Shown: piece after piece, positions 51,010 to 60,241 of the stretch
Position numbering within the stretch: position 1 is the first letter of the stretch
Layout: each line of letters begins with the position of its first letter
Origin: CANJBX01 sp035556735
GTDB taxonomy: Bacteria > Pseudomonadota > Alphaproteobacteria > Rhizobiales > Xanthobacteraceae
DNA: 64,000 bases
Assembly: GCA_035556735.1 (NCBI GenBank)
Contig: DATMFF010000014.1
Span: 256,641 to 320,640, forward strand
Direction: 5' to 3'
Translations under genes and position numbers: made by a program
The notes under the pieces: generated by a model
The model's database searches: none
What the model saw: the letters and a program-made list of their open reading frames with translations, nothing else
Told to the model about the DNA's origin: nothing

Positions 51010-51792
51010 GTGGCCGCCTTAGTCGCGCTTGAGCAAGTGAGCCATGCCTACGGCGGCGCAGGGGGGACGCTGGCCGTCGACGGCCTGAACATCTCCGTGG
51101 AAGAAGGCGAATTCGCAGCCGTGGTGGGGCCATCCGGTTGCGGCAAGTCTACCTTGATGAAGCTCGCCACTGGCCTGCAGTTTCCATTCAAGGGAACCGT
51201 CAGGGTCGCTGGCGAGCCTGTAACCCGCACAGTCAAGATCGCCGGCATGGCGTTTCAGGCGCCCACGCTACTGCCCTGGCGCACGACGCTGCAAAACCTG
51301 CTGTTGCCGCTCGAAATCGTGGAGCCGCATCGCAGCAAGCTGAGACGAAACAAGGCCCATTACGTGGCGCGCGCCGAGACGCTTCTCGCTTCCGTAGGGC
51401 TTGCCGGACAAGGCGAGCGCTTTCCCTGGGAACTTTCGGGCGGAATGCAGCAGCGCACATCGCTCTGCCGCGCGCTCATTCACGAGCCGCGCCTGCTGAT
51501 GCTGGACGAGCCGTTCGGCGCGCTGGATGCATTCACGCGCGAGGAGTTGTGGTGCGTGATCCGCGACCTGCACGCCGCCCGCAAGATCACAGTAGTGCTG
51601 GTGACGCACGATCTGCGTGAGGCGGTTTTCCTCGCCGACCGGGTGTTCGTGATGTCGGCGCGCCCGGGCCGTGTTCTCGCGGAGCGTGCAATCGACCTCC
51701 CACGGCCCCGCGATCTCGAGGTCACCTTCACGCCGCGCTTCTCCGACATCGTGCACGAATTGCGCGAGCACATCGTAAGGGCACGGCAGTGA
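51010..51792 (+). CDS. ABC transporter ATP-binding protein (SsuB/TauB-like)
   Basis: The 260-residue ATPase has Walker A GPSGCGKST, signature LSGGMQQRTS, Walker B LLMLDEPFGALD and switch THD. It belongs to the aliphatic-sulfonate/nitrate-type importers and energises uptake by the binding protein and permease. Start GTG, 119 bp after the binding protein gene; its end overlaps the permease start by 4 bp (GTGA), which couples their translation. Confidence 0.93.
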   Translation: MAALVALEQVSHAYGGAGGTLAVDGLNISVEEGEFAAVVGPSGCGKSTLMKLATGLQFPFKGTVRVAGEPVTRTVKIAGMAFQAPTLLPWRTTLQNLLLPLEIVEPHRSKLRRNKAHYVARAETLLASVGLAGQGERFPWELSGGMQQRTSLCRALIHEPRLLMLDEPFGALDAFTREELWCVIRDLHAARKITVVLVTHDLREAVFLADRVFVMSARPGRVLAERAIDLPRPRDLEVTFTPRFSDIVHELREHIVRARQ

Positions 51793-52559
51793 GCGCGCGC
51801 TGGTCGATCCGTGCTGCGCCGTGGCTCTTCACCGTCGCACTGGTGGTCATCTGGGAGCTCGTCGTCGCCGTCCTTCACATTCCGACATTCTTTCTTCCGC
51901 CGCCGACAGCCATCGCACGCGCCACGATGGACTTCTGGCCGGCGATCTATCGAAATTCCCTGATCACACTGTGGGCGACCGTGCTCGGCTTCGGGCTCGC
52001 CGTCGGATTCGGGCTGTTCCTCGGTCTGCTCATCGGCTGGTCGCGGACAATATACGCCGGGCTATATCCGCTGATGATCGGCTTCAACGCGATTCCCAAA
52101 GTGGCGGTGGTGCCCATCCTCGTACTATGGTTCGGCATCGGTTTTGTGCCGGCGGTGCTGACCGCGTTCCTGATTTCGTTTTTTCCGATCGTGGTCAATG
52201 TCGCGACCGGGTTGGCGACCATCGAGCCCGAACTGGAAGACGTGCTCAAAGCGCTCGGCGCCTCCAAGCTCGACATCATGCGCAAGGTCGGTATTCCCCG
52301 CACCCTTCCGTATTTTTTTGGTTCGCTGAAAGTGGCGATCACACTGGCCTTCGTGGGCACCGTGATCTCCGAAAGCGTGGCGTCGAACAACGGAATCGGC
52401 AACTTGATGCTGCAGGCGCAGGCACAATTTCAAGTGCCGCTGATCTTCGCGGGCTTGGTCGCGCTCGCGGTCGAAGGCATCGTCATGTATTGGGCCATGG
52501 CGATGCTCGAAGCCCGCATGACGGGCTGGGCACAACGGTCGGGCTTCGCGCAGACCTGA
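51789..52559 (+). CDS. ABC transporter permease (SsuC/TauC-like)
   Basis: The 256-residue permease has about six membrane spans and the EAA loop around IEPELEDVLKALGASKLDIMRKVGIPRTLPYFFGSLK, typical of BPD importers of the SsuC/TauC group. It forms the transport channel with the ATPase as homodimer. It overlaps the ATPase stop by 4 bp and converges with the LysR gene, so the order is binding protein, ATPase, permease, LysR. Confidence 0.93.
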   Translation: MSARWSIRAAPWLFTVALVVIWELVVAVLHIPTFFLPPPTAIARATMDFWPAIYRNSLITLWATVLGFGLAVGFGLFLGLLIGWSRTIYAGLYPLMIGFNAIPKVAVVPILVLWFGIGFVPAVLTAFLISFFPIVVNVATGLATIEPELEDVLKALGASKLDIMRKVGIPRTLPYFFGSLKVAITLAFVGTVISESVASNNGIGNLMLQAQAQFQVPLIFAGLVALAVEGIVMYWAMAMLEARMTGWAQRSGFAQT

Positions 52560-52562
52560 TCG

Positions 52563-53486
52563 TCACTCCTCGCTGTCGAGCAGTTCCTTGAACTGCCCGG
52601 GCGGCGTGAACGCGCGATCTCCGGGCCGGCTTGGCGCGCGGATCACCTCCGCGATCTCGTCGGCAAGCGCGTTGAGCACTTCCGAATCACCGGCTTCGCT
52701 GACGTAGATGCTCGAGACCAGATCGGGGAGCTTGGGCATCACATCCTCGCTGCAGATCACCAAGTCCGTGCTGAGGATCCGCCGCCGCGCAAACGGCATT
52801 ACTCCAAGGCCGTTCCGCACGGCACTGATGAGGCTGAGGATGGTCGGAGTGATCAGCGTGAACTCGTATGAGCGGCCGGCCTTTTCGAGGGCGTTGACCG
52901 CGATATTGTGATTCATCCAGTCGTCGCCGCGTGTAACCAGGGGCACAGGATCTTCAACCGGATCGCTCATCGAGGCGCCGCGTCCCCACACCATTTCCTC
53001 GGTCCAGTGGTGCCGGGCATCCCGTTCGGGCTTGTCCATCGTGAGGAGAACGACCACGTCGAGTTCGCCCGCGCGCAAGTCGTGCAACAGCTGCCCGTTG
53101 CTGCCCGCTGTCATTTGGAACTTGCGATACGGCCAGCGCTTGCGAAAATTCAGCAGGGCGCGCGGGAGGTAGGGGCTGAAATAATCGCCCGTGATCCCGA
53201 TGCGCAGCCGCCGTGTCACGGGTGCCGGAGCTGCAACGCGCAAAATCTGATCGTTGAGCGCCAGCAGCCGGCGTGCATACGTGACTACCGCCTCCCCAGG
53301 CTGGGTAAGCGCAACGCCCGGGGCGTGCTTGTCGAACACCTCGGCCCCGAGCAGCGCCTGCAGGCGCTTGATCTGAGCACTGACGGCCGGCTGGGTCACC
53401 CCCAGCATATTGGCGGCTTTGGTGAAACTTCTGTGGTCGACGACTGCGACCAGGGTCCGAAGCAGTTCGGTCGGGATGTTGATCAT
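52563..53486 (-). CDS. LysR-family transcriptional regulator
   Basis: The 307-residue regulator has an N-terminal HTH domain (INIPTELLRTLVAVVDHRSFTKAANMLGVTQPAVSAQIKRLQ) and a type-2 binding domain (LRIGITGDYF). An in-frame start 76 codons upstream is open, but MINIPTELLRTL is the family start. It converges with the ABC permease gene and is divergent from ndvA, so it may regulate the transporter, a distant operon or itself. The ligand is unknown. Confidence 0.9.
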   Translation of the reverse strand: MINIPTELLRTLVAVVDHRSFTKAANMLGVTQPAVSAQIKRLQALLGAEVFDKHAPGVALTQPGEAVVTYARRLLALNDQILRVAAPAPVTRRLRIGITGDYFSPYLPRALLNFRKRWPYRKFQMTAGSNGQLLHDLRAGELDVVVLLTMDKPERDARHHWTEEMVWGRGASMSDPVEDPVPLVTRGDDWMNHNIAVNALEKAGRSYEFTLITPTILSLISAVRNGLGVMPFARRRILSTDLVICSEDVMPKLPDLVSSIYVSEAGDSEVLNALADEIAEVIRAPSRPGDRAFTPPGQFKELLDSEE

Positions 53487-53706
53487 GGCGGAATGATAAC
53501 GTGAGCTTGGCGGAGCGAGCCATGCGATCTTCGTTGAATTCTTGGTGAGGGCTCGGTAGGCCTGTAGCAAGATTGTCGCATCAACAGGTTTTTCGCGCCT
53601 CACCTCACGTCGGAGGCCACCCCGCGTGCCCTCCGTTGCAAAGTGCGTGGCGGCCGTTACAACCCTCGATGGCGACCGATGGGGGGTGGCCGAGGCCTTC
53701 CAGAGC

Positions 53707-55563
53707 ATGAGCATTTTTCAAATCTATCGCCGTGTCCTGCGCCTCCTGGGGCCTGAGCGAAATCTCGCTGCGGTGCTCGCGCTGGCCAACGCGGCGCTGG
53801 CGGCGGCCGTGTTCGTGGAACCGATGCTGTTCGGGCGTATCGTCGACACGCTCACCACGGCACAATCCCGGACCCAAGGCGTGCATTGGGACGAGATTTT
53901 CGTTCTGGCAACGGCCTGGGTCGGGTTCGGCCTGTTCACCATCGTCTGCGGTACCCTGGTTGCGTTGCATGCCGACCGGCTCGCCCATCGCCGGCGGCAG
54001 GCGTTGCTCACCTCCTACTACGAACACGTGCTGCAACTGCCGTTGAGCTTTCACGGCGGGACCCATTCGGGTCGGCTGATGAAGATCATGACGGCGGGTA
54101 CAGACGCCCTGTGGGCGATCTGGGTCGAATTCTTCCGGGATGACTTCGCTGCGGCGGTCGCCGTCTTCGTTCTGGTGCCCGTATCGCTCGCGATCAATTG
54201 GCAGCTCGGGTTGGTGCTGGTCGCTGTCTGCGTCGTCTTCGGCGCCTTGACCGCGCTTGTCTTCCGCAAGACCGAGGGCCTCCAGCGCAATGTCGAGCGG
54301 CATTACACCGACCTGGCGGAACGCGCGTCCGACACGCTGGGCAACGTGGCGTTGGTCCAGGGCTTCGCGAGGGTCGAAGCGGAAGTCACCGGACTGCGCG
54401 AGGTGGTCGACCGACTGCTGGCGGCGCAGATTCCGGTGCTCTCATGGTGGGCGCTCGTGTCGATCCTCACGCGCGCGTCTACCACTCTGACGATGCTGGC
54501 CATATTCTTGGTAGGCCTGTGGCTGCATATCGACGGCAAGGCTAGCATCGGCGAGATCGTCGCCTTCATGTCTTTCGCCGGCCTCGTCATCGGCCGACTC
54601 GAACGCGTCGTGCGCATGTTCAATCGCCTGATCGGCGAAGTCCCGCGCCTCGCCGACTTCTTCGGTGTACTTGACACCACGCCGGCCGTGCGCGACGGGC
54701 CCGACGCCATCGATCCGGGACAGTTGCGCGGTCTGGTCGAGTTCAACGACGTCTCCTTTTCCTATGACGGCAAGCGCGATGCCGTCAGCGCGCTGCGATT
54801 CATCGCACTGCCTGGCGAGACTATCGCGCTCGTCGGCGCCACTGGCGCTGGGAAATCCACTGCCCTGGCGCTGCTGCACCGGGCTTTCGACCCGCGCTCC
54901 GGCACGATTCAAGTGGACGGCATGGACTTGCGCGCCATCAAGCTCTCCGCGCTTCGCCGCAATATCGGCGTTGTCTATCAGGAGACACTGCTCCTCAACC
55001 GCTCAATTGCGGACAATCTGCGCGTCGGCAAGCCGGATGCCAGCGAGGTCGAAATGCGCAAAGCCTGCGCGCGTGCCCAAGCGCTCGAGTTCATCGATCG
55101 CCTGCCAGACGGGCTCCAGACTTCCGTCGGGGAGCGCGGGCGCTTTTTGTCGGGTGGAGAACGTCAACGTCTCTCGATTGCCCGCGCCCTGCTGAAGGAT
55201 CCGCCAATCCTCATCCTCGACGAAGCGACCAGCGCCCTCGACGCCGCCACCGAGGCCAAGGTGCAGACTGCGCTGGACGAGGTCATGAAGGGACGGACGA
55301 CGTTTGTGATCGCGCATCGGCTGGCGACCGTGCGCGATGCCAATCGCATTCTCGTATTCGAGGACGGGCAAATTGTGGAAGGCGGGACGTTCGACGAACT
55401 GGTCCGCCTCGACGGGCGTTTTGCCAAGCTGGCGCGTGCACAATTCATATTGCCGGAGAATCGCCCGGGACCCACTGCAGCGAAAGAGACCAAGCTGAAG
55501 GCGCCACGCGCGCCGGCAAAGCCGCGCGTGCGTCGTACCAAAACGACAATCCCAACGTCCTGA
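53707..55563 (+). CDS. ndvA: Glucan exporter ATP-binding/permease protein (NdvA family)
   Basis: The 618-residue half-size exporter starts SIFQIYRRVLRLLGPERNLAAVLALAN, the pattern of NdvA/ChvA beta-glucan exporters, has six membrane spans in its first half and a C-terminal ATPase with Walker A GATGAGKST, signature LSGGERQR and Walker B LILDEATSALD. NdvA exports cyclic beta-glucans made in the cytoplasm by NdvB to the periplasm, where they help osmotic adaptation and host interaction. The open frame extends 27 codons upstream; ATG giving MSIFQIYRRV is preferred. The glucan synthase gene is not in the window. Confidence 0.88.
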   Translation: MSIFQIYRRVLRLLGPERNLAAVLALANAALAAAVFVEPMLFGRIVDTLTTAQSRTQGVHWDEIFVLATAWVGFGLFTIVCGTLVALHADRLAHRRRQALLTSYYEHVLQLPLSFHGGTHSGRLMKIMTAGTDALWAIWVEFFRDDFAAAVAVFVLVPVSLAINWQLGLVLVAVCVVFGALTALVFRKTEGLQRNVERHYTDLAERASDTLGNVALVQGFARVEAEVTGLREVVDRLLAAQIPVLSWWALVSILTRASTTLTMLAIFLVGLWLHIDGKASIGEIVAFMSFAGLVIGRLERVVRMFNRLIGEVPRLADFFGVLDTTPAVRDGPDAIDPGQLRGLVEFNDVSFSYDGKRDAVSALRFIALPGETIALVGATGAGKSTALALLHRAFDPRSGTIQVDGMDLRAIKLSALRRNIGVVYQETLLLNRSIADNLRVGKPDASEVEMRKACARAQALEFIDRLPDGLQTSVGERGRFLSGGERQRLSIARALLKDPPILILDEATSALDAATEAKVQTALDEVMKGRTTFVIAHRLATVRDANRILVFEDGQIVEGGTFDELVRLDGRFAKLARAQFILPENRPGPTAAKETKLKAPRAPAKPRVRRTKTTIPTS

Positions 55564-55889
55564 ACGATTGTTCACTCCTCCGCGCAGAATGCGCTTTAAA
55601 CGCCGAACTTTGGCCGTTTTCCCGAATGAACACAGAGACGCGCGGACGACAGAGACATCAATTTTGCATTCACCGCGAAGTTCAGTTTAGATTGGCGTTG
55701 TCAGTCCAGCCGATATGATCATGCGTTGGAGTCGGCCCCAGGCGTGCACGCCACGGCGCACCGCCGGAGACTCGGGTCGGTACCATCGTGAGGCTGATCC
55801 GTGTTTTGATTTGATGCGCGTGACGTCCTAGGTCGCAGAGGCAAGCCCTTCCGATCTGGCGGTCCGCAGACAAGAACGGAGCCTGTCCA
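55564..55889. other. Intergenic region upstream of the carboxypeptidase gene
   Basis: No gene is seen. This stretch is less GC-rich than its flanks and holds a candidate promoter (55692-55719) for the carboxypeptidase gene. Confidence 0.5.
55692..55719 (+). promoter_or_regulatory. Candidate sigma-70 promoter upstream of carboxypeptidase gene
   Basis: TTGGCG and TATGAT are separated by 16 bp. The -10 is about 170 bp before the TTG start, implying a long leader; this is the best match in the region. Confidence 0.45.
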
Positions 55890-57275
55890 TTGCATTCGCG
55901 TAAGTTTGTCGGCCTTGTCGTTGGTGCCGCGCTGGCGGGCAACGTCCTTCACGCTCTTCCGGCCACCGCCGAGGCGCTGCTGCTGATTGAAGCCGACAGT
56001 GGAAAAGTGCTGCAGGCCGAGAATGCAACTTACCCCTGGTACCCGGCGTCGGTCACCAAACTGATGACCGCTTACGTGACGCTCAAGGCCGTAAAGGCAG
56101 GGCGCATCAATATCGATTCGCCGTTCGTCGTCTCAGCCCGTGCGTTGGCTCAGTCCCCCACGAAAATGGGCTTCAAGGTCGGCACCATCGTCACCGTCGA
56201 CAATGCGCTCAAGATGCTGATGGTGAAGTCCGCTAACGACATGGCGGTCCTGCTGGCGGAAGGCGTGTCCGGCTCGGTCGAACAGTTTGCAGAAGAAATG
56301 AACGCGGCCGCCGCGCGGCTCGGCATGACGCAGACCCATTACGTGAACCCGAACGGGCTGCCCGACGATGCCCAAGTCACATCCGCGCGCGATCAGGCGA
56401 TTCTCGCCCGCGCGATCTACCGCGAGTTGCCTGGATATGAGTATTACTGGCGCCTGCCGGGTATCAAGTTCGGCCGCCGCATCATCCGCAACTACAATAA
56501 GCTGATCGACCTCTACCCAGGCGCAGACGGCATGAAGACCGGCTTCATCTGCGCATCCGGCTTCAACCTCGTCGCATCGGCAACACGCAACAACCGCCGA
56601 CTGATCGCCGTCGTGTTCGGTGCGCCGTCCTCGAGTGTGCGCGCGTACAAAGCTGCCAAGCTCCTCGAACAAGGCTTCACCAACAAGGGCCTGTCGTGGC
56701 TGATGCCCGCGCTGGGGACGGTCGAGCAGCTCAAGCCGATCGAGGCCACCCCCCCGAATCTTCGCGAAGAGATGTGCGGCCCCAAGCGCAAGCGGCCCGC
56801 CGCAGAGGATGAGGAGGTTGAAATTTCGGCCAATACCGCCGCTGAGAACGGCGACGCGCCGTCGCCCCTCGCATTCATGCTCTCGAGCCTGCACGGCACC
56901 GTCAAAACGTCACAGGTCCTCGCTGGGGGCGCCGCCCCGCTACCGCCGGTCGAGGTGTTCGTCGGCGCATTCAGGCCGACGTCGGCGGCCGCCCACCAAG
57001 CGCAAGAGTCACAACTCGTGGGGGGCGGCAAACGCAAGGTGGCCAAGGGGCGCAAGAAGGGCAAGTCGGCAACGGCGCATGCAGGAAAGCCCACCGGAAA
57101 AGAGCCCGCTGCCGGCGACACGAGTAGCAAGCCTGCCGCAACCAAGGGCGCTGCCAAAGCCACGCCTCCCAAGAGCGCGAACACAAAGCCGGCCGTGAAG
57201 CCAACGGCCGCAGCCGCAAAACCTGCGAAAGCCGCGGCAGTGGCGCCAGCCAAGCCTGCGCCCAAACAGCCCTAG
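55890..57275 (+). CDS. D-alanyl-D-alanine carboxypeptidase (S11 family)
   Basis: The 461-residue protein has a signal peptide, then the three penicillin-binding motifs of S11 carboxypeptidases: SVTK in PASVTKLMTAYVT, SAN in VKSANDMAVLLAE and KTG in DGMKTGFICASGFNL. It trims the stem peptides of peptidoglycan in the periplasm. The C-terminus after about residue 300 is a long Lys/Ala/Pro-rich tail (KSATAHAGKPTGKEPAAG) without homology to the family domain; it may bind the cell wall. The start is TTG; a leader of about 170 bp precedes it. Confidence 0.88.
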   Translation: MHSRKFVGLVVGAALAGNVLHALPATAEALLLIEADSGKVLQAENATYPWYPASVTKLMTAYVTLKAVKAGRINIDSPFVVSARALAQSPTKMGFKVGTIVTVDNALKMLMVKSANDMAVLLAEGVSGSVEQFAEEMNAAAARLGMTQTHYVNPNGLPDDAQVTSARDQAILARAIYRELPGYEYYWRLPGIKFGRRIIRNYNKLIDLYPGADGMKTGFICASGFNLVASATRNNRRLIAVVFGAPSSSVRAYKAAKLLEQGFTNKGLSWLMPALGTVEQLKPIEATPPNLREEMCGPKRKRPAAEDEEVEISANTAAENGDAPSPLAFMLSSLHGTVKTSQVLAGGAAPLPPVEVFVGAFRPTSAAAHQAQESQLVGGGKRKVAKGRKKGKSATAHAGKPTGKEPAAGDTSSKPAATKGAAKATPPKSANTKPAVKPTAAAAKPAKAAAVAPAKPAPKQP

Positions 57276-57299
57276 CCGCCTCCCGCTCCGCTGAGGCGG
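57276..57299 (+). terminator. Hairpin after carboxypeptidase gene
   Basis: CCGCCTC and GAGGCGG form a 7-bp stem around a 10-nt loop immediately after the stop codon. There is no U-tract. Confidence 0.4.
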
Positions 57300-57635
57300 T
57301 CCGGGCACAGTCAAGATGCGGCAGCTTGAGTACGTCGCCCACTCACGTGGAACGCATCGTGCGGCCCGACCCAAAGAGGGCAAGCGGCTGGCGCGTTCGG
57401 CTCCGTGCGGGCTTTGCACGCCTGCGTCACCAAATCGACGTGACTTCCATGGCTCAACGCCGGAAGATCGGGCGCAGCAAGGCCCGTGCCGCCGCCCCGA
57501 TTCGGACTCGCCATCCTCGATGATCCGCGCCCGCAAGCATTCGCCCTTGGCCACCCTCTGTACAGGGCGGCCACAAAGGGCGAAATGAAGCTGTAGCGCC
57601 GGCTACCGCAGAGTGGCCGCCCAGGAGAAACGCCA
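57300..57635. other. Intergenic region before fadD
   Basis: Two overlapping open frames of 60-90 codons exist on the plus strand, without Shine-Dalgarno or recognisable pattern; I do not call them genes. The last 71 bp contain an inverted repeat next to the fadD ribosome-binding site. Confidence 0.5.
57565..57622 (+). repeat. 10-bp inverted repeat in the fadD leader
   Basis: GGGCGGCCAC and GTGGCCGCCC are exact complements separated by 38 nt. The second arm ends just before AGGAG, the fadD Shine-Dalgarno. If the leader is transcribed, the stem could modulate translation; this is untested. Confidence 0.4.
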
Positions 57636-59318
57636 ATGGAGCGCATTTGGCTGAAGCACTATCCGCCCGGCGTGCCGGCCGAAATCGATCCGTCGAAATA
57701 CGCGTCGCTGATCGAGTTGTTCGAGGAGAACCTGGCGAAGTACCGAGATCGCCGGGCCTTCGTGTGCATGGACAAGGCGTTGACCTATGGCGAGGTCGAC
57801 GAACTCTCGCGCGCTCTCGCCGCGTGGCTGCAGGATCGAGGCCTTCAGTCCGGCGCACGCGTCGCGCTGATGATGCCTAACATCCTGCAATATCCGGTGG
57901 CGCTGATGGCCGTGTTGCGGGCCGGCTTTACCGTGGTGAATGTCAATCCGCTCTATACGCCGCGCGAGCTTGAGATTCAGCTCAAGGACTCGGGCGCCGA
58001 GGCGATCATCATCCTCGAGAACTTCGCCCACAACCTCGCGCAGGTGATCACTCACACGAAGATCAGGCACATCCTCGTGGCGAGCATGGGTGACATGCTC
58101 GGCCCCATCAAGGGCGCCGTCGTCAATCTGGTCGTTCGATACATCAAGAAGATGGTCCCCGCCTATTCGCTACGTGGCGTCACCTTTTTCAACGACGCCC
58201 TGAACGAGGGGCGCGGTCTCAACTTCGTGACGCCGACGATCGGGCCTGACAGCGTTGCGTTCCTGCAATACACGGGCGGCACCACCGGGGTCGCCAAAGG
58301 CGCTATCCTGCTTCACCGCAACATGGTGGCCAACACGCTGCAGGTCGATGCCTGGCACATTCCGATCGCGGACAAGGAAGCCGGCCACCAGGCGGTGATG
58401 GTGACGGCCCTGCCCCTTTATCATGTGTTCGCGCTGACAGCCTGCTTTCTGCTCGGGATGCGCATGGGCGCCCTCTGCCTGCTGATCCCGAACCCGCGCG
58501 ACCTGCCGAGTCTCATCAGGGACCTCATCAAATACAATCCCAATCACTTCCCTGCGGTGAACACGCTCTACAACGCCCTGCTGCATCATCCCGGCTTCGA
58601 CAAGGTCGACTGGAGCCATTTGCGGTCGGCGGTCGGCGGCGGCATGGCCGTGCAGCAGGCCGTGGCGATGGCATGGTTCCAGCGCACCGGCTGCCCGATC
58701 ATCGAGGGTTATGGCCTCTCGGAGACCTCGCCGGTCCTCACCTGCAACCGCGTCGACAACACCGAGTGGACCGGCACGATCGGGTTGCCGCTGCCGTCCA
58801 CCGACATCGCGATCCGCGATGACGCCAACAACCATCTTCCGCTCGGCCATCCCGGCGAAATCTGCGCACGCGGACCCCAGCTTATGGCGGGCTATTGGCA
58901 GCGCGCCGATGAAACGGCGCTGGTGATGACGCCCGACGGCTATTTCCGGACGGGGGACATCGGCATCATGAACGCCACCGGCCAGGTCACGATCGTCGAC
59001 CGCAAGAAGGACATGATCGACGTCTCGGGCCTGAAGGTGTACCCGAACGAGGTCGAGGCCGTGATCGCGAGCCATCCGGGCGTCCTGGAGTGCGCCGTCG
59101 TCGGCGTTCCCGACGAGCATTCCGGAGAGGCTGTGAAAGCCTATGTGGTGAGAAAGGACCCGAACCTCACCGCACAGGACCTGATCGCGTTCTGCAAAGG
59201 CCAGCTCACCGGCTACAAGATTCCGCGGCACATCGAGTTCAGGGCGGAGCTTCCCAAGACCAACGTCGGCAAGATCCTGCGCCGCGTGCTTCGCGACGGA
59301 CAGGACGCCGCGGCATGA
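57636..59318 (+). CDS. fadD: Long-chain-fatty-acid--CoA ligase
   Basis: The 560-residue AMP-forming ligase starts MERIWLKHYPPGVPAEI, as FadD does, and has the P-loop-like YTGGTTGVAKGA, the EGYGLSETSP A5 region, the GYFRTGDIG A7 motif and DRKKDMIDVSGLKVYPNEVE of A8. It activates fatty acids for beta-oxidation or lipid synthesis. It is followed by a DUF924 gene with ATGA overlap, and no fad operon partners are adjacent. A Shine-Dalgarno AGGAG precedes the ATG. Confidence 0.95.
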   Translation: MERIWLKHYPPGVPAEIDPSKYASLIELFEENLAKYRDRRAFVCMDKALTYGEVDELSRALAAWLQDRGLQSGARVALMMPNILQYPVALMAVLRAGFTVVNVNPLYTPRELEIQLKDSGAEAIIILENFAHNLAQVITHTKIRHILVASMGDMLGPIKGAVVNLVVRYIKKMVPAYSLRGVTFFNDALNEGRGLNFVTPTIGPDSVAFLQYTGGTTGVAKGAILLHRNMVANTLQVDAWHIPIADKEAGHQAVMVTALPLYHVFALTACFLLGMRMGALCLLIPNPRDLPSLIRDLIKYNPNHFPAVNTLYNALLHHPGFDKVDWSHLRSAVGGGMAVQQAVAMAWFQRTGCPIIEGYGLSETSPVLTCNRVDNTEWTGTIGLPLPSTDIAIRDDANNHLPLGHPGEICARGPQLMAGYWQRADETALVMTPDGYFRTGDIGIMNATGQVTIVDRKKDMIDVSGLKVYPNEVEAVIASHPGVLECAVVGVPDEHSGEAVKAYVVRKDPNLTAQDLIAFCKGQLTGYKIPRHIEFRAELPKTNVGKILRRVLRDGQDAAA

Positions 59319-59866
59319 CGCGCGCCCTCGCCGGTCCGGCCGACGTCGTGACGTTCTGGCGCACTGCCGGTCCCGAGAAATGGTTCGCCAAGGACGACGC
59401 CTTCGACGCCGAGATCACCCGGCGGTTCCTTGCGACCTACGAGGCGGCCGTCGCCGGTGAACTGGCGTCCTGGGAGGACGCGCCCGAGGGCGCGCTCGCG
59501 CTCCTCATCACGCTCGACCAGTTCCCGCGCAACATGTTCCGCGGCAGCGCGCGCACCTTCGCGGCCGACCCGCTCGCCCGCGCCGTGGCCGGCCGCGCCA
59601 TCGCGCGGGGCTTCGACGAGAGCTTCGCGAGCGCCGACCGCCAGTTCTTCTACCTGCCGTTCGAGCACTCGGAGGCGATGGAGGACCAGGAGCGCGCGGT
59701 CGCGCTGTTCCGCGCCATGGGCGACGCCGAGGCGCTCAAATGGGCCGCGCTGCATCTCGACATCATCCGGCGCTTCGGCCGCTTTCCGCATCGCAACGTT
59801 GCGCTCGGACGCGCGAGCACGCCGGAGGAGGTGGAATTTCTCGCCGGCGGAGGGTTCGGCGGCTAG
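59315..59866 (+). CDS. DUF924 family protein
   Basis: The 183-residue protein has LITLDQFPRNMFRGSARTFAADPLAR and QFFYLPFEHSEAMEDQERAV, the marks of DUF924, an all-helical soluble family of unknown function. The ATG overlaps the fadD stop (ATGA), so translation is coupled with fadD. The co-transcription with an acyl-CoA synthetase is the only hint to a role in lipid metabolism. Confidence 0.88.
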   Translation: MTRALAGPADVVTFWRTAGPEKWFAKDDAFDAEITRRFLATYEAAVAGELASWEDAPEGALALLITLDQFPRNMFRGSARTFAADPLARAVAGRAIARGFDESFASADRQFFYLPFEHSEAMEDQERAVALFRAMGDAEALKWAALHLDIIRRFGRFPHRNVALGRASTPEEVEFLAGGGFGG

Positions 59867-60241
59867 CGCGCGCCTCTCGATGAGAGGATCCGGAGGGAGC
59901 ATGACGTATGTGCGGCGGCGCGCCGCGCTTTGCTCGCTCCCCGGATTGCAACCCACGCAATCCAAACGCCGCGGACCGGCTCCGCTGGCGCGGCCCGGCA
60001 CTCACGTCGGCGGTATCCGATCATGGCTCCGCAGGGCCGGTGCGAGGCCGCACCGCGCCGGAGCATCGCCGCGAGTGTGGCGCGACGGCTGCCGGCGTCG
60101 AGGACCACCCCCGATCCTGTGAACTGTGCGGACAACGCGCCGCCCGCCGCACCATGGTGAACGAGGTTTCTGCGGCCGGCCCAAGACAACGTTAAGCGCC
60201 CCCTGCTACCCCTTGCCGCGGACGACGGAGGGCTTTTCTCG
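59867..60241. other. Intergenic region with dispersed repeat copy
   Basis: The stretch contains one copy of the dispersed repeat and otherwise no gene. Open frames on both strands have no start signal. The last 20 bp supply the GGAGGG site for the flippase GTG start. Confidence 0.5.
59879..59911. repeat. Dispersed repeat, copy 3 (inverted)
   Basis: The reverse complement reads ACATACGTCATGCTCCCTCC and ends CTCTCATC, matching copy 1 at 38282-38314. It begins 12 bp after the DUF924 stop codon. Confidence 0.6.

Noticed and set aside
57326..57523. Open frame of 65 codons before fadD
   Set aside because: No Shine-Dalgarno, no recognisable family and Arg-rich composition typical of GC-rich intergenic translation; it lies in the fadD leader region.
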